From: Effrenium voratum
Lineage: Eukaryota > Sar > Dinophyceae > Suessiales > Symbiodiniaceae
Direction: 5' to 3'
NCBI GenBank assembly: GCA_963377175.1
Contig: CAUJNA010003057.1
Location: forward strand, 651,501 to 715,500
DNA length: 64,000 bases
Shown here: positions 1 through 11,599 of the stretch, one piece after another
Layout: each line of letters opens with the position of its first letter
Position numbering within the stretch: position 1 is the stretch's first letter
The notes under the pieces: model-generated
What the model saw: only the letters and a program-made list of their open reading frames with translations
What the model was told of the DNA's origin: nothing
Database searches by the model: none
Program-made: the position numbers and the translations under genes

Positions 1-329
1 TCCCATAAAGGGTCCTGACCAGGATGTTTGTGTTATTGACCACACCGAAACACACAAACATCGCGCGCGGCGCTTCCGTTTACCTGTGCACACCAACGGT
101 TTGCCATTCCAAAGGCCGACTTTAATAGGGAAACCCCTCAAATTGGCTGATTGTTTCCTTTTGGCTTCCCTTTGCAACAGATCCAAGGGGTACCCTAAAA
201 AACACGTCACAACCCCATGTTCCTCGACATCTTCAGCACTTGCGAGGCCAGCTTACGTTGGTCGCGCCGAATCGCATGCCTTTCATACTTTGGGTGGCCA
301 AAATTCACAGAAAGCACCATTCATCATAT

Positions 330-376
330 ATATATATATTATACAAATATATATATATATATACATATATACATAT
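330..376. repeat. AT/ATAC microsatellite
   Basis: Alternating AT and ATAC units, about 45 bp. Similar short AT tracts occur at 13143-13160, 21201-21218, 24069-24085, 34725-34752 and 54800-54820. Confidence 0.9.
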
Positions 377-420
377 GGTTTCATCCATTCGAACTGGTGC
401 AGGAGTTTGTCATCCAGCAG
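377..420. repeat. Fragment of TIR family 2
   Basis: The stretch GGTTTCATCCATTC to GTTTGTCATCCAGCAG matches the 3' half of the element at 58043-58139. No matching left end was found. Confidence 0.5.
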
Positions 421-1150
421 TTCCGAATGCTTTTTGCCGCCAATGGCTTGGCACACCTTGGAAGTTATCACAAGACGACTTGCAATACGGGGGCTACCTT
501 CAAAGACTTCCCCCACTCCCAGACCAACCCCCCAAAGAAGACATATGACAGTTGAGGCATAATTTAGAGCTTATTTGCCCCTAATTTACCCTTTTGCCTT
601 CAGGGGTATGTCTCAGAATTTTGGCGGTACAACCATTGATGCCTAAATGGAGAGCCCGGACCCATCAGGGTCCAATGAAACCCGGTGACCCAAAGCGGCT
701 GGACTTTCACCGCCTTGTTGCCGAGGGGCCCCAGCTAAAGTTCTTTGAGCTCTTTGGGCGAACGCCCGTGATATTCAGGGTGGACCCGAACGGATTTTGT
801 TTCTTTGCGGAGCAGTCTAGCAAAAGAACGAGGATGAGGTGTATGAGCACACCAATTGTAAATTCTGTGTTCAGGGCTCGGAGTTTGTCAGTGGGTGAGC
901 AATGTTTCAATCTTAGACTAGAAGCTTGGTAGCTTGTCCGAGGCACGTGGTTCGCAGCTCGGCCGGTCAAAGGATGGCCATGCCCTTGCCGAATGCCTTC
1001 CGAACAGGATAGCCTCTGGCAACTGCCACGGGGCCAGCCCAATGTCTCCCGCGTCTCGGCGTCTCAAAGTGCCACGTAGGCTCAGGGCCTCGGAGGCCTT
1101 TATCCGCTGCTGCCCAGGTTTTGTCCAGGAATTCCTTGCCCGCCGTCTCT
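421..1150. other. No supported feature
   Basis: Short open frames exist on both strands (up to 112 residues), but none shows a recognisable motif or splice-bounded exon. Confidence 0.5.
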
Positions 1151-1195
1151 CTTAACCCCAAGCCTCGCAATCACTGCGCGCGCCTCAGAGGTTGT

Positions 1196-1395
1196 TGTGG
1201 TGATGATGCAGTCGCAACCACACGTGTTCGCGAAGATGCCTGAAGTGGACAAAGAAGAACTAGCAGAATTAGCTTCCCCCCTTTTTTGAACAAACTTCAC
1301 TAGCCGGTCGAGGTGGTGATGATGATGCAGTCAGCAGTGCACCGGTCGCAATTCCTTCATTTTGTCAAACGAAGTGTTCGTGAAGATGCCTGAGC
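1196..1395 (+). repeat. Direct repeat with GATGATGCAGTC
   Basis: The block with GATGATGCAGTCGCAACC and TTCGCGAAGATGCCTGA recurs about 120-140 bp later as GATGATGCAGTCAGCAG and TTCGTGAAGATGCCTGA. It lies just before the larger array of 1.6-4.2 kb. Confidence 0.55.
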
Positions 1396-1594
1396 AGACG
1401 ACTTGAACCAATTTGCAGGACTTCCAGATCGCACAACTTCCTATCCTGGCACGTTCCAAAACTTTCCCGGCCGCCCCGAAGCTCGCCATGGTTGAAGACT
1501 TCTCTGTGATTTGCCTGGGCGGTGCCAAGCCTCTCAGGGGCGGGGAAGCTTCCAAGTGTAGGTTGTCATCCAAGCTATGGAACATGGCCAAACA

Positions 1595-4200
1595 TCTGGC
1601 TCTCAGGTCTGCTTGCCTTGGAAGGAATAGCGCCACTTTTGCCGCCACTTGGAGTGATTTGAGTCCAGGGAAAAATGCTGGAGGGCAATGCCAAGCAATG
1701 TAAAAGATGTCAGTCTGCAACTGAAGCAGGAGCCAAACCTCTAAGAAACCCTCCTGCTCTCAGGTCTGCTTGCCTTGGAAGTTATTGGGCATATTAGAAT
1801 GCGCAGTGGAGCCGCGAGCACTTGAAATCTCAGCGAGCGTTGCCGTATGTCTGCCGCATTGAACTGGATGTTGAGACTCAGCTTTGACTAGACGCCAGCC
1901 AGCTATGCTCAGGGAAAGCAACAGTTGAAAAGTTTAGTGCCAAGAACTGTAGATGTCATGCTGCTTGCAACCTTTGCATGATGTGAAGCCGATCCTGACG
2001 AGCTACGTGCTTGGCAGCGGAGGCTTGGGACAGGTGTGGCTTGCAACCGCAGCATGTCCGGCCAAACATCCTCTCAGCTCTGCTCGCCCTGGAAGTAACT
2101 GCGCCATCGTGAAGTGCACCATGCTCCGTTCTGCCGCGAGCGGTTGGCGTAATTTCGGTCGCAGCTGCGGCCATTGTTGCGCTTCTTCATAGTTGCGTTG
2201 TGCTGGATGTGGAAACTCAGCTTTGACCAGATGCGAGGGGGAGCGCAACAGGGTGGTTCAAAGAGTGTGAAACATGTGCAGCTTTGAGCCAAGGCCAAGC
2301 TTCTACAGAGCAGGCTCTCAGGTCTGCCTGCCCTGGACGTAGTCTGAAATGCGCAAGGATCACTTCCGCCGCGAGCACCTGGACTGATTCGGGTGGTAGC
2401 GGCAGGTGTTGCGTTTCTTCATAGCTGCTTTGGGGTGGATGTTGAGTGTGACATTGAGAATCAGATGTGACGGGAGACCGTGCAAGGGCAATTCATCCTC
2501 TGGCTCTCAGCTCTGGCTTGCCTTTGAAGTAATAGCTCCATGGTGAACGGCACGATGCTCCATTCTGCCGCTTGCACTTGGAGTGATTTGGGTCGTAGCA
2601 GGCATTGTTGCGTTTCTTCATAGCTGCATTGGCTGGAATCTGAGAATCGGCTTTGACTGGATCCAGCGAGAGAGATTCCGGTGACAATGAAGGAGGGAAA
2701 CGCAAACAGCAATGTTGTCTGTAATGTTTGTAGAACAAGGCGGGAAGCTTGGAACAAATGTGCCTGCAGTTTGGAGCCAAGCTTCCACGGAGCAAATCCG
2801 CTGGCCAAATAGGCTCTGGCTCTCAGTTCTGCTTGCCGTGGAAGTAATAGCGCCACAGTGAAATGCGCACGGCTCCATTCTGCCGCCACTTGGAATGATT
2901 TTGGGTCGTAGCTGCAGGCATTTTTGCGTTTCTTCATAGCTGCATTGGCTGGATTGTGAGAATCAGCCTTGACTAGATCCAGCGAGCGAAGGTCCGGGAA
3001 AAATGCGAGTGGGCGTGCAAATAATTGTAAGAGATGTCAGTCTTCAGCTGCAGCAGCGTCAATCTTTGCAGAACCAGGCAGGAAGCTTTTAGCAAATGTG
3101 GCATGCAGTCTCGAGACTTCTACAGAGCATATCCATGGGCCAAGTATTCCTTTGTGCTCCGGTTTGGGAAGTGTTGCCCCATAATGACATGCACAATGCT
3201 AGATTCTGCGATGAGCACTTGCTGTGACTTTGGTCGTAGCCGCGTTGCTGCGTTGCTTTGATGTTAAGACTTAGCCTATGCGCACGGCAAAATACAGGAG
3301 GCATGCTAAGGAACACGAAGGATGTCAGTCTGTGGCTAAAGCAATGCACTTTGTAGATCAAGGCGTGAAGCTTAGAGCCAGCATGGCCAGCTGTTTGTCA
3401 GAGCCGGGTTTCTGCTGAAAATGTGGCTGCGCCAGAGTGCCACGGTTGGGGCGATGGCAGCGAGCTTCCCTCCATCCCTGTTTGGCCGCTTACTCTAGGC
3501 ATGCTGTGAAGCTGTAACCGCATCTTACCGAGCTATGTGCCTGACAGCCTTTAACTCGACGCAGCCTCGCCAGTACAGAGCATGTCCATTCGCTTTTTGC
3601 CATAAACCGTGCCATGCTCCCCGCCTGAAGCACTTGGAATGGTGTGTTGTTGTTGCCCTCCTTGGCTGGATGTTGAGACACAGCTTTGAGTAGACCCCGA
3701 CTGGCAATGAGGGCAAGTGCAAAAGTGTAATGCTAGAAGGCATAAAAAAATGTCAGACACTGTCAGTCTAGTCTGAGGCAATGCCGATTGGCGTAAAATT
3801 GGTTTGGCAGCTTGGAGCAGTGGCCTGCGGTCTGGGGCCAAGTTTCCACAGAACATGTGTGGCCAGAGTGCCACACATGGTGCCCAAGTCTGCTCGAGCC
3901 GGAAACAAGGATTGCCCATTTCTATTTGATGTGCCAACAGAGGACCCCCAAAGGCGTGTGTGAAGAGTCAGCTTTGACTAGAGCTATGCTCAGGGGCAAA
4001 ACGCAGAGGGGCAATAAGGCGTCAATCTGCAAGCTGAAGCAATGCCAATCTTTGTACATCAAGGCGGGAAGCTTGGAGCAAGTGTGGCCTGCAGTCTGTT
4101 GGAGCCATAGCAGCATGTCTTCTGGCCAAGCATCCTCTGGTTTAGGTCTGCTTGCGCGGGCGGAAAGCAAGGATTGTCCAGCTCTATGTGAGTATGGGGG
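1595..4200 (+). repeat. Degenerate tandem array, unit about 250-330 bp
   Basis: A unit is marked in order by CTCTCAGNTCTGCTTGCC, GGAAGTAATAGCGCCA, CATTCTGCCGC, TTGGGTCGTAGC, TTGCGTTTCTTCATAGCTGC, TTTGACTAGA and AGCTTGGAGCAA. Recognisable starts lie near 1600, 1759, 2073, 2318, 2500, 2816, 3150, 3885 and 4137. Units are strongly diverged and carry no common open frame. Confidence 0.75.
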
Positions 4201-4219
4201 TTTTCCCTGTAGTTCTTCC

Positions 4220-4697
4220 CCTTAGAATGCGCTACGTGACACAGTCTGAAGCTTAGTGAGCCTCATTCACTTGCAAAACAGTTGCTGTCAAGACAGTGGC
4301 GTTGCGTTGGTTCTTTCCGATGCATGTGTCTTTTTGTCCGGCTTCATTTCAGATGTCACTTTCGAGGAATCGTTTAAACGATTTGAATGCCAGAGCATCG
4401 AAGGCATGCTCGGAGAACTGCCGCTCTCCAAACCTTTGGAATGAGCCCAAATCCGAGCGTGCAATTAGACTTCAACAAGCGAAGTGTGATTTTGGAGGTG
4501 TGGCATGTCCTTGTGGCAGCTCCAGATTCGAGGTTCCGTGCCAATTATGCCAACGGGTCTCCCGTGAGGCGCATCTTGCAACTCGTGCGGCTCCATTCGG
4601 ATGTGCGTTGCAACGCACCCAAAGCTTAGCATGCGTGACGTGCCCTGAAGCTCAGTGAGCCTCATTCACCCGTGAAGCAGTTGCCGTCAAGATAGCG
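4220..4697 (+). repeat. Direct repeat pair, about 404 bp apart
   Basis: CTGAAGCTTAGTGAGCCTCA with CAGTTGCTGTCAAGA (4250-4296) recurs as CTGAAGCTCAGTGAGCCTCA with CAGTTGCCGTCAAGA (4648-4693). It directly follows the large array and may be its diverged end. Confidence 0.65.
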
Positions 4698-4699
4698 AT

Positions 4700-5427
4700 G
4701 CTGCCATTTTTTTTGGACTCGACTCGTATGTCTTTTGGCTCGTGATCGTTTCCCTTGGGTAGGTTGGCTTCTTGCTTTTTCCTTTATATAATATCCAGAC
4801 GAGGTCCCCATCTTGCGTCAGAGAGTCCAATTTGTTCTGCCCCGTCCGGCCATGGGGCACTCCCGGAAAGGGAACCCCAAACACACGAACTCTAGAAAGA
4901 CTAGCCATCAATTGGCTTGCTTGGTCTTGTTTTTGTTTCTCCTAGACACACTCCAACGGTCATTTTCCGAACAGCTAGGCCACCCTGTAGAGGAGTCGGT
5001 TTCTTTTCCAATTTTCCACGAACATGCCGAAGTAGGCCTCTCTGTTTTGGAACAACCCCTATGATTTGTGACAGTGTTGAGATTGCAAAAGAGTGGGAAT
5101 GTGAAGGCGAAACCTTGGAGACACACTACGACATCTAGGGTGCTGTCCCAGAACCAAACATCAAGATGGAACTTACCTATTCGGTTTCCCAGCTGAGAGC
5201 TTGGGGGTCTCTCAGAGCGGCATCCATCGCTTCCGACTATGGCAGGTTTCGCCTTTCCCCAAAGAGAATTGGTTGTACGTCGTGTACGTGCCTTTGAAGG
5301 GATCCATTGACAATGGCCCGTGGAAATGCCGAGCTATTCGACCACAAAGCTTGGGCTTCCTTCCTGGACAAAATCTGCAAACAAACCAGGCATTTTGGAT
5401 TTTATATGAGTTTGTCAGCCATTGACA
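4700..5427. other. No supported feature
   Basis: Only short overlapping frames on both strands, with no motif, exon-like GC island or repeat recognised. Confidence 0.45.
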
Positions 5428-5475
5428 GGGTTTCATCTATCCCAACTGGTGCAGGGTTTTGTCCATCCACAAGAT
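5428..5475. repeat. Fragment of TIR family 2
   Basis: GGTTTCATCTATCCCAACTG, then GTTTTGTCCATCCAC, matches the right half of the element at 58043-58139. Only one end was found here. Confidence 0.5.
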
Positions 5476-6053
5476 TTCTGTTTGGTGAATAGCCAGTTGC
5501 CCAGATGGTTGAGAAGATTTGAGAATCGGGAATCCTCCAGGATTGAAGCCGGGTTTGTGTGACACACCAGCCATCCCCTTTCACCAGTTGCTCGTCCAAC
5601 ATGTAGGCTCCCTTTAGGCGGCTCACACGGACATTGTCCATTTGAAGGGTGCCAGTTATATTTGAGACAGCGACATGCTACAGATGTAGGCATACCATAA
5701 TTGTTTTGCGGATTAGGGTTTGTTGTCTTTTTGTGTGGGGGATGTGCGACCTCGCATTTTATGCAGGTATCCTCCATGCAGAACGTGATATTATGTTGGT
5801 AAATCAATTCATTCGCACAGAGAAATGTATTTTTAATATGAGGCTGAGTTGTTTTTTCTCCGAAAATCGTGAATCCATTTGAAATTGTCATAGCTTTCCT
5901 GGTTTCTCTTTGAAGCCCAACCAAACGTTCACTTGCATGGGTATAGCTGACAACACAAATATAGGCCCCGCCCCCAAAGGGTACCCTGACCAACACACAG
6001 CTGCCGTCGGCACAGGGATCGTCATCGCTTCGGCGCTCAGGTGTGCCGGGCAT
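5433..6053 (-). CDS. Uncharacterised open frame, 206 codons
   Basis: Open from ATG for 206 codons on the - strand. The product is Cys- and His-rich in its middle part, but I recognise no domain. Its 3' end overlaps a TIR-family-2 fragment, so part of the frame is repeat-derived. It could be chance or a relic; no splice support or neighbour gene was found. Confidence 0.12.
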   Translation of the reverse strand: MPGTPERRSDDDPCADGSCVLVRVPFGGGAYICVVSYTHASERLVGLQRETRKAMTISNGFTIFGEKTTQPHIKNTFLCANELIYQHNITFCMEDTCIKCEVAHPPHKKTTNPNPQNNYGMPTSVACRCLKYNWHPSNGQCPCEPPKGSLHVGRATGERGWLVCHTNPASILEDSRFSNLLNHLGNWLFTKQKSCGWTKPCTSWDR

Positions 6054-6354
6054 TTGTTGGACACACCCTCGCCGCAGCCTCTCTACGTGCCTAGCAAGGA
6101 GTCATATGGTCAAAATATGTTTTCTATGTTCGGATCCAATGTATGTCCAGCCTCCTCACCCTATCGTTGTTGCACTTTGTTCAATTAACTTTAGAGCCTC
6201 CGGCTCAGTCCGCCGACATTCTCCTCTCCCTTTTCTCCTTCTTCCTCTCTTCCTTGTCTCCCTTGTGTGTTCTGTCGTCCTCTCTCCCTCCCTCTGCTCC
6301 CATCCTCCCCATCCCCCCAAGCCTCTCTCTCCCCAATCTCCCTCTCTCGTATGT

Positions 6355-6453
6355 ATGCATGCATGTACATAAGTATGTATGTATGCATGTATGTATGTAT
6401 GTATGTATGTATGTATGTATGTATGTATGTATGTATGTATGTATGTATGTATG

Positions 6454-6484
<31 letters not shown>

Positions 6485-6931
6485 GTAAGTAAGTAAGTAT
6501 GTAAGTAAGTATGTATGTATGTATGTATGTATGTAATGTAATGTAATGTAATGTAATGTAATGTAATGTAATGTAATGTAATGTAATGTAATGTAATGTA
6601 ATGTAATGTAATGTAATGTAATGTATGTATGTAATGTAATGTAATGTAATGTAATGTAATGTAATGTAATGTATGTATGTAATGTAATGTAATGTAATGT
6701 AATGTAATGTAATGTAATGTAATGTATGTATGTATGTATGTATGTATGTAATGTAATGTAATGTAATGTAATGTAATGTAATGTAATGTAATGTAATGTA
6801 ATGTAATGTAATGTAATGTAATGTATGTATGTATGTATGTATGTATGTATGTATGTATGTATGTATGTATGTATGTATGTATGTATGTATGTATGTATGT
6901 ATGTATGTATGTATGTATGTATGTATGTATG

Positions 6932-6962
<31 letters not shown>

Positions 6963-7085
6963 TGTATGTATGTATGTATGTATGTATGTATGTATGTATG
7001 TATGTATGTATGTATGTATGTATGTATGTATGCATGCATGTATGTATGTATGCATGCATGTATGTCATGCATGTATGTATGTATT
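6355..7085. repeat. (ATGT)n and (ATGTA)n microsatellite
   Basis: Tetranucleotide ATGT runs flank a pentanucleotide TAATG block at about 6534-6822, which is interrupted by short returns to ATGT. Open frames through it (YVCM and HTYI repeats) are artefacts of the repeat. Confidence 0.97.
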
Positions 7086-7192
7086 TCCCGCAAAAAAAAC
7101 ACGGTTTTTCTAGCGTTTTCGCAAAGAGGACGTCCAAAAACATTGAGTTTTTCCAGATTTTCGGCAAAAGGATGCAGGAAGCCCAAGCCAGC

Positions 7193-7260
7193 AAAAAAGC
7201 CGGCAGGGGGAATCGAGCCTGGGACCCCTGTTTTGCGACACCGGCTCCCCGAAGACTACG
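7193..7260 (-). ncRNA. tRNA-like / SINE-like Pol III segment, copy 1
   Basis: On the - strand, TAGTCTTCGGG (near A-box) is followed 28 nt later by GGCTCGATTCC (B-box, one mismatch to GGTTCGANTCC). T6 follows at 7198-7193, a typical Pol III terminator. The T-stem does not pair fully, so this is not an intact tRNA. A tRNA-derived SINE head or tRNA relic is likely. Confidence 0.45.
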
Positions 7261-7299
7261 TTTAGTGGAACGTCATCAAATTGCCGCGCGGTACGTGGG

Positions 7300-7347
7300 G
7301 GACCCCCCCCCCCCGGCGGGGGGGGGGGGTTAGGGGGGGGGGGGTTA
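7300..7347. repeat. Poly(C)/poly(G) tract
   Basis: C13 followed by G runs interrupted by TTA (GGGTTAGGGG). The matching region of copy 2 (23851-23908) differs by a 38-bp insertion, so the tract is unstable. Confidence 0.9.
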
Positions 7348-7391
7348 TCCTCTATCCTCTAGTATCCGACACGCCGAGCAATGTCGGCGGA

Positions 7392-8660
7392 TATATGTAC
7401 GAGCAAGACCTGAGGGTAGACTTTTGGTTTCGGCTAGTTCCTTTGCCAGCGTCCAAGTATCTGATGCGCGAGACATTTTGGAGCAGCCCTCTGAGCTTAT
7501 TGCAAAACTTCATGTTTGAAACCACCCAAAGGAAATGCTCACCTTTCGGACCGTTTTGAAGGTGTCTGTCAGGGTCCCATGTTGACTAAAGCAGCATGCT
7601 GCCCTAGTGCCTTAGAGGGAGGATTTGCCTCCAAGGGAGCGGAATGCATTCCGCAAAGCGCCTGGTTCAGAGCCACAAGCCCTCCAGCTGCTGAGGGGTG
7701 CTTGTTTTTCGGCAACCGTTCTGGGCCTCGAATTCCCCATTCGCAAATGCAAACAGGGTCTCTATTGGTGGCAGGGTGGGGATCCTTTGATTGACCTTGA
7801 GGGTCGCTAGCTTCAAGACTGCAGATACATTCAGACACAGTGTCATTCCCTGGCTTCAAGTTGGTTGGCTTCCTTTGATTTGAGGATCTGGTTGTGGAAC
7901 ATGGGAGTTGCTGGCCATGTTTGATAGAGGAAATCCCCGACAGGTGATCCTTTGTGTCAAGGAAATCCTTTTCATGTTTGTTTTAGGATCGCATTTGTCT
8001 GCCAGGTTGATGCGAGATTTCCCCTCAAGCATGTCAGCTCCAAAGCATCTTCTCCGCGGGAATGTCGTAGTTGAAACTACCTTTTGGTTGCATCCAATCG
8101 GTTGGATGTCAATGCGCTCCATGCCACCTGCCAAGGCTCTATAGGCGTACAATCCCCTGGCCAATCCGGAGGGTCCAACAGGAGATTTCTCAAAGGTTCG
8201 GTGTTGGTGTTTCAAAACCAATCTGCATGCGACAGGTGAAGGCGCTGTGTGGCATTTGTTGGCTCATACTTTGGACCCAGTGGCGACCTAGCAATATATG
8301 TGGCATGGCATCCCGAGGTGAAGCCCAACAAGCAGGTCTCATGTGGCGGAGGAATGTGTTGAGCCATGCCCTTGGAATGACAGGCCGCCTGGCCAGTCCT
8401 CCGTTTGAAGCTGCCCAGAACAAGTTTAAAAGGCATGTTCTGCTGACCAGACGCCTTCTGGGCGCCCGTTTCTTGGCGAACCCGCTCCTGTCCGGAAGTA
8501 AGTCTGGAGGCAAAACCTCAGTCCAAAGACCTGACATCACCTTCGGGTTTTTGCAATTTTGGCAACCGTCTTTAGTGGCCCCTTTCCGGTGATCACCTTT
8601 GATTTCTGGGGTCGTTTTGGGAGGCAACTGAGAGACTCCTGGCCCATCCACGCTGCTCGT
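7392..8660. other. No supported gene
   Basis: Overlapping frames of 173 codons (+, 8071-8592) and 193 codons (-, 8190-8771) occupy part of this stretch in opposite directions. Neither has a recognised domain. Confidence 0.4.
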
Positions 8661-8669
8661 TTTCCTCAG

Positions 8670-8747
8670 GAGGTGCGGCCTGAGTCGCCGGCGCGGGGCG
8701 CCGGGAGACCAAGAGGTGGCCGACTGAATCCACGTGGGCGCACGTGA
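8670..8747 (+). CDS. Candidate terminal exon, Arg/Gly-rich C-terminus
   Basis: A good acceptor, CTCGTTTTCCTCAG|GAG, opens 25 codons reading EVRPESPARGAGRPRGG then RLNPRGRT and TGA. Such RG-rich tails are common in RNA-binding proteins. AG|GA matches the acceptor style of the main gene. No partner exon was found upstream, so the gene is unknown. Confidence 0.35.
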   Translation, partial: EVRPESPARGAGRPRGGRLNPRGRT

Positions 8748-9070
8748 TTTTGGCGTTGTTTTTGCTGACATATGTTTCCCTCCTAGCGCAAGGCCATAAG
8801 TATTTTGTCAAAGCCACCAAGATGAAGGCCTTTGACCCCACAGACCTCAAATAAGGTCTTGGGATTGGAGGGCTTGGTCTTTTTAAGGAAACCCTTTTGC
8901 TAGCATGGGTTGCCTTGAAAAGGGTTTTGCAGCTTTTCTTTTTGCCGCAAGGTATGTGTGTTTTTTGGGGGGTACCTCTGTTCAGTGTTTGAAACCATCC
9001 TCTTCTTGGAGGTTCTGCAAGTGCAGTGACTCGCATGGAGCCGGAGAAACACGTGTCCTATCTCAGAAAT

Positions 9071-9196
9071 ACATGCATACATGCATACATACATAGATAC
9101 ACACATAGATACATACCTACATACATACCTACATACATACCTACATACATACCTACATACCTACATACATACATACATACATACATACATACATAC
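9071..9196. repeat. CATA/CCTA/GATA microsatellite
   Basis: About 125 bp of CATA units with regular CTAC and GATA variants. Confidence 0.95.
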
Positions 9197-9762
9197 CACT
9201 GACATTGCTAGAATGGGGGGGGTGAGGGTTGATTTTTCGGGAGGCGATATCAGCAACCTCCCGAGTTGCAACCTCGAAGTTCGGACTTACAACCCCCCAG
9301 TTCGTCGACCCCTTGGGTCGTGATCTTCCACTTATGCTGTGGAGAGCTCAAAGGGGAAACGATCTTCGATCTGCAGATGCCTGTGCGCGTGCGTGGTGTG
9401 TGTGTGTGTTTTTTTATTTATTTATGGCGCCCTCTTCAAGGTTGGTTTCATCAGTCTACCCTCAGGTGGTGGCTTGGATTGCTTTCGGGTTTCACAACCT
9501 GCAGTTCCCCTTGAAGCCAGATCTGTTGGGACACTCTAAACAACCCACTGATCCAAACCTCTAACCTCCAACCCCAACTCCCTACACCACCCTCTACCTT
9601 ACAGATCAACGTGGAATTTTAATAAGCAGTATTCTTAGAGGAAACTCCTTTTGGGAATCGACCCCCCTTCTAGGATCCTTCCGATAATTTGTATGGGAGG
9701 AACCCCAAGGACTTGTTTTTAGGGTGCATGTTGTTGTTGGAAAACCCGCTTTCCACGCTAAA
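9197..9762. other. No supported feature
   Basis: Short frames only. A small TG tract lies at 9397-9408. Confidence 0.45.
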
Positions 9763-10077
<315 letters not shown>

Positions 10078-10129
10078 TTTTGGTTGGAACACCTGGTTTC
10101 CCATAACCACAAAAACTGATTTTTTGCAG

Positions 10130-10244
10130 CTTCCGGGGGTCCCTCTGACCCCGAAGCCCCCCCAGGCCTTGAGCCGTGGCCTGGCGCTGGCGTGCTGCCA
10201 GCTGCTGCAGCGCCTGCCGGCCATGCAGGCGCCGGAGCTTTTTG
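10130..10244 (+). CDS. Candidate internal exon, unknown protein
   Basis: After TTTTTTGCAG a GC-rich block reads LPGVPLTPKPPQALSRG then LALACCQLLQRLPAMQAPEL, an amphipathic helix-like stretch. It stands out from AT-richer flanks. The acceptor is AG|C rather than AG|G, and no donor is obvious. I do not recognise the family. Confidence 0.25.
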
Positions 10245-10261
10245 GTTTCTTCGGGCGCCGG

Positions 10262-11350
10262 CGGATTCGTTTTTTTTTGGGGGGGGGACGGTCCAATGAA
10301 AAGCACACAGACTTGTTCTGTGTGTTGGGTTTGCGTTTTCTTTGGGCGGGGGAGGGAGGGAGTCCAAGGGACTGGGGATCTGCGAAATTGAGTACAAGCA
10401 AAAATCGCCGAAGGTCTTCTCATCCCATCCCCAACCCCCTGCTTTCAGGGAAAAAGGCGGGAAGCTTCTTGTAGCCCATCTGAAACAAACCCCCCCCCGT
10501 TTTAGGGTTCATTTTGGGCTGGGTCGAATCTGCGTGTCCCCAAATATCTGCCACATTTGGCCGGGTCAAATCTGTGTGGATATTTGCCAGGGTGTGGGGT
10601 CCCGGTAGCTAGGAGGCGTACACTCAAATTACAGTCATGACATCCGTGTTTGCTTGTTGAAACATTGGTCTATGGTCCCTCTGGGGTTCGGGCATCAGGT
10701 TATGAGTGCAGCCATGTTATGCCCATTTCGGGCAGCAGGTTTGACTATAACAGTCATTTGCAATCAGAAATGGTGAGAACATGGAGTGCACTTGCCGTTT
10801 GGCCATGGTGGGAAAAAAATCTAAAGTTGTTTGTCATGGTTAATCATTGCCAAAAGGCCTACTTGCTAGACACTCGGAGCTGTAAACCGTGTTGGGGCGG
10901 ATTTCATGTTTAACACTCATTTGATTTAATGAACCTGGTACTTGCCACACGGGGCTGTCCTGATTTCCTGAGTTAGAGGCTGGTTCGCAGGTTCCTGTGG
11001 TTTTCAGCTTTCCACCAAGCAAAACATGTCCAACACGTTGGCAAGCACCTGTAGCCTATATAGGGTGTCGGAAGACGACCGCTGTCTTGGCATTGAGTTT
11101 GGAACGGCTTACCAACAATTCATTTAGGTGACACCCAGAGAATTTATCTCTTAAATTAATGGCCATGTTGGGCATATGCCGGGTGGTTGGTGGACCATAA
11201 TTCAGAATGCACCTACAGTGAGTTCGTTAAGCGATAAACTATGGTTGCATACGATTTGATACAGGTTACATGTTCAAAGCCAACCTGAAGAATGGTACCC
11301 ACCCTCAAAAACGCACTCATTTCCGCCTGGGGCCGCAAAGTCCCACCATG
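10262..11350. other. No supported feature
   Basis: Poly(T)/poly(G) near 10270 and short frames only. Confidence 0.45.
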
Positions 11351-11355
11351 TGCAG

Positions 11356-11443
11356 GTGGAAGAAGATCTGCGACTTCTTCGGCCACAGGCTCGTGCCGTC
11401 GATGCGGGACGTGGGGCTAATGGGCATGACGAAACCCCTGGCG
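11356..11443 (+). CDS. Candidate internal exon, unknown protein
   Basis: Acceptor GTGCAG|GTGG and donor GGCG|GTCTCC bound a frame beginning VEEDLRLLRPQARAVDAGRG. AG|GT...|GT matches the intron-end style of the main gene. A second frame across the same block (CDFFGHRLVPSMRDVGLMG) is also open, so the reading frame is unsure. Confidence 0.25.
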
Positions 11444-11479
11444 GTCTCCAAAACGGTTTGGTGATTTTGGGTAGACTAG

Positions 11480-11595
11480 ATACTGTGGATGGACGAAATC
11501 CGATCGCACCACTTTGAAACGATGAGGAACCATTGTTTGTTGCGTATTTTCCCGAGGTCTGTTCGGTGGTGCAGGATTTCGTACATCCACAGTAT
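11480..11595. mobile_element. TIR family 2 element, copy at 11.5 kb
   Basis: Ends are TACTGTGGATGGACGAAATC and GATTTCGTACATCCACAGTA, nearly perfect inverted repeats around an 80-bp core with TTTGAAACGATGAGGAACCA. The core occurs inverted in the element at 40929-41054, so these are true family members. Encodes nothing; MITE-like. Confidence 0.75.
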
Positions 11596-11599
11596 GGAA

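Larger units (their letters stand above)
6188..7391. mobile_element. Microsatellite-cored element, copy 1 (1.2 kb)
   Basis: The element begins ACTTTAGAGCCTCCGGCTCA, continues into a 120-bp pyrimidine tract, then ATGT and ATGTA arrays, then a conserved 3' part of about 300 bp. A 12-bp terminal inverted repeat, TCCGCCGACATT, lies at 6209-6220 and as AATGTCGGCGGA at 7380-7391. The copy at 21225-23961 shares both flanks almost base for base but has a much longer core. Non-autonomous transposition is inferred; no clear target-site duplication was seen. Confidence 0.7.

Noticed and set aside
4701..4725. GCCATTTTTTTTGGACTC as a spliced-leader relic
   Set aside because: The four extra T and further mismatches make it much weaker than the 11-mer at 46036.
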